A stretch of DNA of 64,000 bases from NCBI RefSeq assembly GCF_023195515.1, contig NZ_JALPKR020000002.1, positions 4,627,001-4,691,000 on the forward strand, in the 5' to 3' direction. Origin of the DNA: Variovorax sp. S12S4 (lineage in GTDB: Bacteria > Pseudomonadota > Gammaproteobacteria > Burkholderiales > Burkholderiaceae_C). The notes below the pieces were generated by a model. That model was not told where the DNA came from. It saw nothing but the letters and a program-made list of their open reading frames with translations, and made no database searches. The translations under genes and the position numbers were made by a program. Positions 58,495 to 64,000 of this stretch are shown in pieces. Within the stretch, counting starts at the first letter, position 1. Each line of letters opens with the position of its first letter.

Positions 58495-60312
58495 ATGAAC
58501 ACGGCAGAGACAACGGAAGTCCGGGGCGCAAGGCTGCAGAACGCGGCAAGAACCGCGGCGCAAGCGGTAGCGGTCACAGCCTGCATCGCGCTTTCCGCTT
58601 GCGGCGGCGGATCCGGCGGCGGTTTCTCGTTCACCCCGACCGCTCCCGCGGCGCCGCCGCCTCCACCCGCCGATGGGCCGATGGTGCGCACGACCACCGC
58701 CGGCAAGATCGAGGGCGTGGACGACAGCGCCAAGACGGGCACCTGGTTCTGGAAGGGCGTTCCGTTCGCCCAGCCGCCGGTCGGCGCGCTGCGCTGGCGC
58801 GCGCCGGTCGAGCCTGAAGCCTGGAGCGGCATCCGGCAGGCCACGCAATTCGGCAGTTCGTGCCTGCAGATCGGCCGGCTCTTCAGCCCCGGCACCAACA
58901 ACACCTTCGACGCGACCGTCGGCACCAACCTGGGCAAGCCGGTCGGCAGCGAAGACTGCCTGTTCGTCAACATCTGGCGCCCGGCCACCGAAGAGAAAAA
59001 CCTGCCCGTGCTGCTGTTCGTGCACGGCGGCAGCAATATCTCGGGCTACACGGCCGATCCGCTGTACGACGGCGCGGCGCTGGCGAAGGCTGTCAACGCG
59101 GTGGTCATCACCACCAGCTACCGCCTGGGCATTCTCGGCTTCATCAACATGCCGCAATTGCGCCCGGGCGGCACGGCGGGCGACGATTCGGGCAACTTTG
59201 CGCTGCTGGACATCATGGCGGCGCTGCGCTTCATCCGGGGCAATGCCGCGAGCTTTGGCGGCGACGCGGCCAACGTCACGCTCTCGGGCGAGTCGGCCGG
59301 CGCCACCAACCTGCTGGCGGTCATGACCTCGCCCATGGCCAAGGGGCTGTTCCACAAGGCCTTCGAGATGAGCGGCGGCATTTCGCTTGCGAGCAACCTG
59401 CCTGCGCAGACGCTCCCGACGCTGGCGCCTGCGTCGGCCTCGCTCGCGCAGGGCCAGGCGATCCTGGAGAGACTGCTCGTTGCCGACGGCACCGTGGCTG
59501 ATGCCGCCGCGGCCAAGACCTACATCGCCACCCGCACGCCGGCGCAAATTGCCGACTACATGAGGGCGCAGGAGGGCGGGGCACTGCTCACCAAGGTGGT
59601 TGCCGCCGGGCTGGGCTCGGTCGCCCCCATTCCGGACGGCACGGTGCTGCCGGTCGATCCGATCGGCGCCATTGCGGCCGACCAGTACAACAAGGTGCCC
59701 ATGCTCGCGGGCAATACGCGCGACGAGGGCAAGCTCTTCGCCTCGCTGCTGGGCACCATCGGCTTTCCGAAGCCGGGCTGGATCGTGACCGATGCGCAGC
59801 GCTTCTCGATGATGTTCAGTTTCGACCCCGACGCGCCGTCCGCGCTCACCGTGGCCGACATCATCGATGCGTCCTACCTTCCGGTAGACACGCCGGGCAC
59901 GGGCTACAACGCGGCCACCGACGTCATCACCCAAGGGCTTTTCGGCGCGAGCCGAGACAACCTGCTCAATACGATGAAGACGCGCCAGTCGAACATCTGG
60001 CACTACCGCCTTGACTGGGCGCAGGAGGCACCGCCGTGGAACGACGTGTACGGCGCGGCGCACGCATTCGACCTGCCATTCGTCTTCGGCAACTTCAGCG
60101 GCTCGCTGCTCAGCAACGTGATGGGCGGCAGGACCAACCAGCCCGGCCGGCTCGCGCTTTCCAGCGTCGTGATGGCGAGCGTGGGTGCCTTCCTACGCAA
60201 GGGCGATCCGAACACGCCCGAGCTCGGCGTCACCTGGGGGACATGGCCTTCGCAGCTGCTGCTCGACGCAACGCCCACGGCCGCCAGAATCACGCCGGTG
60301 AACGCACCTTGA
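58495..60312 (+). CDS. Lipoprotein type-B carboxylesterase
   Basis: This 605-residue enzyme has a lipoprotein signal ending in ALSAC (Cys36), a Gly-rich patch and FSFTP with a proline spacer (to about residue 62). A full type-B carboxylesterase domain follows. It has GVPFAQPPVGALRW, SEDCLFVNIWRP, the oxyanion hole VHGGS (177-181), and the nucleophile Ser267 in LSGESAGATN. The acid and base residues are expected in the DEG and HAFDLPFVFG segments. It is likely cell-surface attached. The head closely resembles that of the partial hydrolase at 1-398. The divergent AraC regulator is its probable controller. Confidence 0.9.
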   Translation: MNTAETTEVRGARLQNAARTAAQAVAVTACIALSACGGGSGGGFSFTPTAPAAPPPPPADGPMVRTTTAGKIEGVDDSAKTGTWFWKGVPFAQPPVGALRWRAPVEPEAWSGIRQATQFGSSCLQIGRLFSPGTNNTFDATVGTNLGKPVGSEDCLFVNIWRPATEEKNLPVLLFVHGGSNISGYTADPLYDGAALAKAVNAVVITTSYRLGILGFINMPQLRPGGTAGDDSGNFALLDIMAALRFIRGNAASFGGDAANVTLSGESAGATNLLAVMTSPMAKGLFHKAFEMSGGISLASNLPAQTLPTLAPASASLAQGQAILERLLVADGTVADAAAAKTYIATRTPAQIADYMRAQEGGALLTKVVAAGLGSVAPIPDGTVLPVDPIGAIAADQYNKVPMLAGNTRDEGKLFASLLGTIGFPKPGWIVTDAQRFSMMFSFDPDAPSALTVADIIDASYLPVDTPGTGYNAATDVITQGLFGASRDNLLNTMKTRQSNIWHYRLDWAQEAPPWNDVYGAAHAFDLPFVFGNFSGSLLSNVMGGRTNQPGRLALSSVVMASVGAFLRKGDPNTPELGVTWGTWPSQLLLDATPTAARITPVNAP

Positions 60313-60429
60313 TGAGGCGCTTCGTTCCATTCAGCAGTGCGGGTTTGTGTCATTGTGGAAGCGGCCGAAGCTTGCGTGAATCTGTGCTTTGCAAGCTTTC
60401 ATGAAGTCATTTCCTTTAGGAGTCCGTAG

Positions 60430-62073
60430 ATGCTGGGTTTGATGCAAGACCAACCGCTTTTGATCTCGTCGCTGATCGAGTTCGTCGAGCGCCACAACGG
60501 CGATGGCGAGATCGTCTCGCGCCGGGTAGAGGGCGACATCCACCGCACGACGTGGGGCGGCATCGCATCGCGTGCGCGGCAGGTGGCCAACGCGCTGGAC
60601 GGCGAGCAGCTGCTGTTCAGCGACCGCATCGCCACGCTGGCCTGGAACGGCTACCGCCACCTGGAGCTGTACTACGGGGTGAGCGGCAGCGGCCGCGTGC
60701 TGCACACCATCAACCCGCGCCTGCACCCCGACCAGATCGCATGGATCGCCAACCACGCCGAAGACCAGATCCTGTGCTTCGACCTGAGCTTTCTGCCGCT
60801 GGTGCAGGCTGTGCATGCCAAGTGCACCACCATCCGGAAATGGATTGCACTGTGTGATGCCGACAAGCTCCCCGCAGACAGCGGCATTCCCAACCTCGTG
60901 AGCTACGAAGGCTGGATGGGCGAGCAGCCCACCGCGTACGACTGGCCCACCTTCGACGAGAACTCGGCCTCGAGCATGTGCTACACGAGCGGCACCACGG
61001 GCAACCCCAAGGCCGCGCTCTACAGCCACCGTTCGACCATGCTGCACGCCTACGCCGCGGCGCTGCCCGACGTGATGCGCCTTTCGGCGCAAGACTCCGT
61101 GCTGCCGGTGGTGCCCATGTTCCACGTCAATGCGTGGGGCATTCCGTACTCGGCCGCGCTGGTGGGCTGCAAGGTGGTGTTCCCTGGCCCGGCGCTGGAC
61201 GGCAAGTCGGTGTTCGAGTTGATCGAATCCGAAGGCGTGACCTTCGCGGCCGGCGTGCCTACCGTGTGGCAGATGATGCTGGGCCACATGCAGGCCAACA
61301 GCCTGAAGTTCAGCAAGCTCAACCGCACCGTCATCGGCGGCTCGGCCTGCCCGCCGGCCATGATCACGGCGTTCCAGGAGAAGTACAACGTCGAGGTGCT
61401 GCATGCCTGGGGCATGACCGAGATGAGCCCGCTCGGCACGCTGTGCACGCTCAAGAACAAGCACCTGTCGCTGCCGCCCGATGCACAGCTGCAAATCCGC
61501 ATGAAGCAAGGCCGCGCCATCTTCGGCGTCGACATGAAGATCGTCGACGGCAATGGCAAGGAGCTGCCCTGGGACGGCAAGGCCTTCGGCGATCTGCTGG
61601 TCAAGGGGCCGTGGATCGTGAAGGAGTACTTCAAGGGCGAAGGCGGCGACCCGCTCGTTCGCGACGAGCAGGGCCGCGGCTGGTTCCCCACCGGCGACGT
61701 TGCCACCATCGACGCCGAGGGCTACCTGCAGATCACCGACCGCAGCAAGGACGTGATCAAGTCCGGCGGCGAATGGATCAGCTCCATCGAGATCGAGAAC
61801 ATCGCCGTTGCGCATCCGGCCGTGGCCATGGCGGCCTGCATCGGCGTGTATCACCCCAAGTGGGACGAGCGGCCGATCATCGCGGTGGTCAAGAAGCCCA
61901 ACGCGGAGGTCGCGCGCGAAGAGCTGCTGAAGTTCTACGAAGGCAAGACTGCCAAGTGGCAGGTGCCGGACGACGTGGTGTTCGTCGACGCCATTCCGCT
62001 CGGTGCCACCGGAAAGATCCTCAAGACCCGTCTGCGGGAAATGCTGAAGGACTACAAGCTGCCGACCGCCTGA
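60430..62073 (+). CDS. AMP-forming acyl-CoA synthetase (fatty/aryl acid ligase family)
   Basis: This 547-residue enzyme activates a carboxylic acid to its CoA thioester via an acyl-AMP. It has the AMP-binding motif [20 protein letters not shown] (near residue 185), [43 protein letters not shown] and a catalytic lysine near residue 532 in [12 protein letters not shown]. It resembles medium/long-chain fatty-acyl and some aryl-acid ligases; the substrate is not clear. The transporter-type binding proteins that follow may supply it. ATG at 60430 is preceded by TTAGGAG. Confidence 0.9.
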   Translation: MLGLMQDQPLLISSLIEFVERHNGDGEIVSRRVEGDIHRTTWGGIASRARQVANALDGEQLLFSDRIATLAWNGYRHLELYYGVSGSGRVLHTINPRLHPDQIAWIANHAEDQILCFDLSFLPLVQAVHAKCTTIRKWIALCDADKLPADSGIPNLVSYEGWMGEQPTAYDWPTFDENSASSMCYTSGTTGNPKAALYSHRSTMLHAYAAALPDVMRLSAQDSVLPVVPMFHVNAWGIPYSAALVGCKVVFPGPALDGKSVFELIESEGVTFAAGVPTVWQMMLGHMQANSLKFSKLNRTVIGGSACPPAMITAFQEKYNVEVLHAWGMTEMSPLGTLCTLKNKHLSLPPDAQLQIRMKQGRAIFGVDMKIVDGNGKELPWDGKAFGDLLVKGPWIVKEYFKGEGGDPLVRDEQGRGWFPTGDVATIDAEGYLQITDRSKDVIKSGGEWISSIEIENIAVAHPAVAMAACIGVYHPKWDERPIIAVVKKPNAEVAREELLKFYEGKTAKWQVPDDVVFVDAIPLGATGKILKTRLREMLKDYKLPTA

Positions 62074-62095
62074 CGCACCGCCCTGACCCACCGCA

Positions 62096-62113
62096 CTGTC
62101 GCGCACGCGATAG
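62096..62113 (+). promoter_or_regulatory. Conserved dyad in the leader of the first binding-protein gene
   Basis: CTGTCGC-N4-GCGATAG is an imperfect inverted repeat (one mismatch). The same element, with the same spacing, lies 112 bp before the next paralogous gene (63525-63542); here it is 111 bp before the start. The conservation after duplication suggests a promoter or regulator site. Confidence 0.5.
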
Positions 62114-62114
62114 C

Positions 62115-62134
62115 AAGGCCGCTTCGGCGGCCTT
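62115..62134 (+). terminator. Hairpin with TTCG tetraloop after the acyl-CoA synthetase gene
   Basis: AAGGCCGC (62115-62122) and GCGGCCTT (62127-62134) form a perfect 8-bp stem with a TTCG loop, followed by CCTTCC rather than a clean T run. It may end the upstream transcript or be part of the leader of the next gene, since it lies just after the conserved dyad at 62096. Confidence 0.5.
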
Positions 62135-62223
62135 CCTTCCGGGCAATCCCTGTGCGGCGAAGAAAAGGGCGCTTGTACGCTGGCATCCCGCCTCATACCC
62201 GCCATTCATCCAGGAGACTCTTC

Positions 62224-63452
62224 ATGCAATTTGCCATCAAGTCCGTAGCTGCTTGCGCCATGCTGGTGAGCGCCGCGGCCGCATTCGCCCAGAAGGGCGA
62301 GACGGTCAAGATCGCCTGGCTGGACCCGCTCTCGGGGCTGATGGCCGCGGTTGGCACCAACCAGCTCAAGACCACGCAGTTCCTGGCTGAAGAGTTCAAC
62401 AAGAAGAATGCCTCGGGCGTGAAGTTCGAGATCATTGCCATCGACAACAAACTGAGCCCGCAGGAGACCACCGCCGCGTTGCGCTCCGCGCAGGACCAGG
62501 GCGCGCGCTACATCACCCAGGGCAACGGCTCAGGGCCGGCGCTGGCAATCATCGACGCCATCGAGAAGAACAACGCACGCAACCCGGGCAAGGAACTGCT
62601 CTACCTGAACTATGCGGCGGTCGACCCCGACCTCACCAACAGCAAGTGCAGCTACTGGCACTTTCGCCTGGACGCCGACACCTCCATGAAGATGGAGGCG
62701 CTGACCACCTGGATGAAGGACCAGACCGACATCAAGAAGGTCTACATCCTCGGCCAGAACTACGCGCACGGCGTGCAGGTGTCCAAGTTCGCCAAGGAGA
62801 ACCTCAAGACCAAGCGCCCCGACATTCAGATCGTGGGCGACGACCTGCATCCGCTCGCGCAGGTGCGCGACTTCTCGCCGTACATCGCCAAGATCAAGGC
62901 CTCGGGCGCGGACACCGTCATTACCGGCAACTGGGGCTCCGACCTGTCGCTGCTCATCAAGGCGGCGAACGACTCCGGCCTGGACGTCAAGTTCCTCACC
63001 TACTACGCATTCGGCACCGGCACCCCGACGGCCATGGGCGCCACCTCGGCCGGCAAGATCTACACGGTGGCCTATGGCCACTACAACATGGGCGGCGAGA
63101 TCCAGAAGCTGCTCGCCGGCTACAAGAAGAAGATGAACGACGACCTGACGCAATCGTCGATCTATCACACGTTCGCGCTGCTCGATGCCGCCTTCGTGCA
63201 GACCAAGTCGACCGATCCGGTCAAGGTGGCGGCCGCGCTCGAGGGCATGAAGATCAAGAGCTTCAACGGCGAGGTCGAGATGCGCAAGGCCGACCACCAG
63301 CTGCAGCAGGGCCTCTACATCTCGCGCTGGGAGAAAGCCAGCGCCAAGTTCCTTATGACGCCGAGAACACCGGCTACACCAATGTTCCCGTGAAGTACTA
63401 CGAGTCGTATGTGGCCAGCACGCCGACGACCTGCCAGATGAAGCGCCCTTGA
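62224..63452 (+). pseudogene. Branched-chain amino-acid-type ABC substrate-binding protein, one frameshift near 3' end
   Basis: This periplasmic protein has a Sec signal ending near AAAFAQ and the type I binding fold of the Leu/Ile/Val class. It has KGETVKIAWLDPLSGLMAAV, VKFEIIAIDNKLSPQETTAA, VYILGQNYAHGVQVSKFAKE and MKIKSFNGEVEMRKADHQ. The frame is intact to about codon 375 (AKF). Then one C is missing from the run at 63351-63352: adding it restores PYDAENTGYTNVPVKYYESY and a stop at 63450-63452. Without it the protein ends at 63393 in an unrelated tail. The next gene is a close tandem paralogue. ATG at 62224 has AGGAG upstream. Confidence 0.88.
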
Positions 63453-63473
63453 GCGTCTTTGTGAACGCATTTC

Positions 63474-63508
63474 CTACTCGTGGGTAGAAGACATCTACCC
63501 GTGGGTAG
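63474..63508. promoter_or_regulatory. Tandem palindromes 21 bp apart upstream of the last gene
   Basis: CTACTCGTGGGTAG (63474-63487) and CTACCCGTGGGTAG (63495-63508) are copies of one 14-bp dyad, spaced start to start by 21 bp, that is two turns of the helix. The second is a perfect CTACCC-GT-GGGTAG palindrome. The layout suggests cooperative binding of two regulator dimers on one DNA face. No such element precedes the paralogous gene at 62224. Confidence 0.7.
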
Positions 63509-63524
63509 CAATTGGAGAAATGCG

Positions 63525-63542
63525 CTGTCGCCTGTGCGATAG
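63525..63542 (+). promoter_or_regulatory. Second copy of the conserved leader dyad
   Basis: CTGTCGC-N4-GCGATAG again, 112 bp before the GTG at 63654, matching the element at 62096. Further shared leader words follow in both copies: CCGGGCA and TCCCTG, then CGCTTGTACGCT at 62170-62181 and 63599-63610. Confidence 0.5.
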
Positions 63543-63653
63543 AAACGGGCCTTTGCGGCCGCCCCCTCCGGGCATTCCCTGAGGGGAGGGTCAGTGAACG
63601 CTTGTACGCTCGTGCAAGGCTTTTTGATTCGGTTTGACCAGGAGATATAGATC

Positions 63654-64000
63654 GTGAAGTTCGCTCTGAAAATCGCTACCGCAGCCATCCTTGCCGCAAG
63701 CGCCACCGGCGCCCTGGCCCAGAAGGGTGAAACCGTCAAAATCGCGTGGCTCGACCCGCTCTCGGGCCTGATGGCCGCGGTCGGCACCAACCAGCTCAAG
63801 ACCTTCCAGTTCCTCGCCGAAGAATTCAACAAGAAGAACGCGGCCGGCGTGAAGTTCGAGATCATCGGCATCGACAACAAGCTCAGCCCGCAAGAAACCA
63901 CCGCCGCGCTGCGCTCCGCCATGGACCAGGGCGCGCGCTACGTGGTGCAGGGCAACGGCTCGGGCCCCGCGCTCGCCATCATCGACGCGCTCGAAAAGCA
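63654..64000 (+). CDS. Branched-chain amino-acid-type ABC substrate-binding protein, tandem paralogue, 3' end beyond window
   Basis: About 115 codons are visible. The start is GTG at 63654, with AGGAGA 12 bases upstream. The signal ends near TGALAQ, and the mature part starts KGETVKIAWLDPLSGLMAAV, identical to the gene at 62224 over this stretch. It stays very similar onward (VKFEIIGIDNKLSPQETTAA). The signal peptides differ, while the mature start and the leader are conserved, so this is a tandem duplication that has since diverged. The rest lies outside the window. Confidence 0.9.
   Translation, partial: MKFALKIATAAILAASATGALAQKGETVKIAWLDPLSGLMAAVGTNQLKTFQFLAEEFNKKNAAGVKFEIIGIDNKLSPQETTAALRSAMDQGARYVVQGNGSGPALAIIDALEK

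Overview
The window is GC-rich, densely packed bacterial chromosome. Gene content and order (smc-zipA-ligA, map-glnD, Bug/TctC receptor, general amino-acid ABC transporter, many sulfur-uptake genes) point to a betaproteobacterium of the Comamonadaceae, most likely Variovorax or a close relative. That assignment is inferred from protein character, not from a database search. I found no rRNA, tRNA, CRISPR array, insertion sequence or prophage. No stretch over 300 bases lacks a gene.

Layout. 1-4.1 kb: a lipoprotein hydrolase cut by the window edge, a transglutaminase-like protein, a small monooxygenase-like protein, mnmC and yggX. 4.2-12.75 kb: a long organosulfur operon (sulfate-binding protein, ssuE, a 44-residue membrane protein, ssuA, ssuD, ssuC, a second ssuA-like gene, ssuB, an O-acetylhomoserine sulfhydrylase and an ssuF-like molbindin), closed by a strong hairpin terminator. 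12.8-19.4 kb: cysE, a flavin halogenase-like oxidoreductase, a racemase-family gene, panE, two flavin reductases and a LysR regulator. 19.5-25.1 kb: a second sulfur operon joining a 1-Cys peroxiredoxin and a small hydrolase to sbp-cysTWA and dsbB. 25.1-28.4 kb: a ParA-like ATPase, a HipBA toxin-antitoxin pair with a palindromic operator, and a lipoprotein. 28.5-36.4 kb: smc, zipA, ligA, a lipoprotein and def. 36.4-45.3 kb: doxX, an amino-acid ABC transporter lacking a local ATPase, pgm, glnD and map. 45.3-49.4 kb: purL, carrying a frameshift and an in-frame palindromic repeat. 49.5-53.5 kb: a GntR-controlled catabolic cluster (DUF2848 protein, amidase, Bug receptor). 53.5-58.4 kb: parvulin, bolA, yciB, msrB, selO and an AraC regulator. 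58.5-64 kb: a carboxylesterase, an acyl-CoA synthetase and two tandem, closely related branched-chain amino-acid-type binding proteins.

The dominant theme is sulfur. Sulfonate import and desulfonation (ssu) and sulfate import (sbp-cysTWA) feed cysE and the sulfhydrylase, while SsuE and other flavin reductases, peroxiredoxin, DsbB and MsrB handle thiols and oxidants. Several binding proteins carry twin-arginine-type signals.

Three otherwise well-conserved genes (ssuC, purL and the first binding-protein copy) each show one short indel in a dinucleotide or homopolymer run. Either the assembly has small indel errors or the strain carries real lesions; raw reads would decide. The most interesting non-coding signals are paired palindromes 21 bp apart before the last gene, a nested operator over the DUF2848 promoter, and the palindrome that is translated inside purL.
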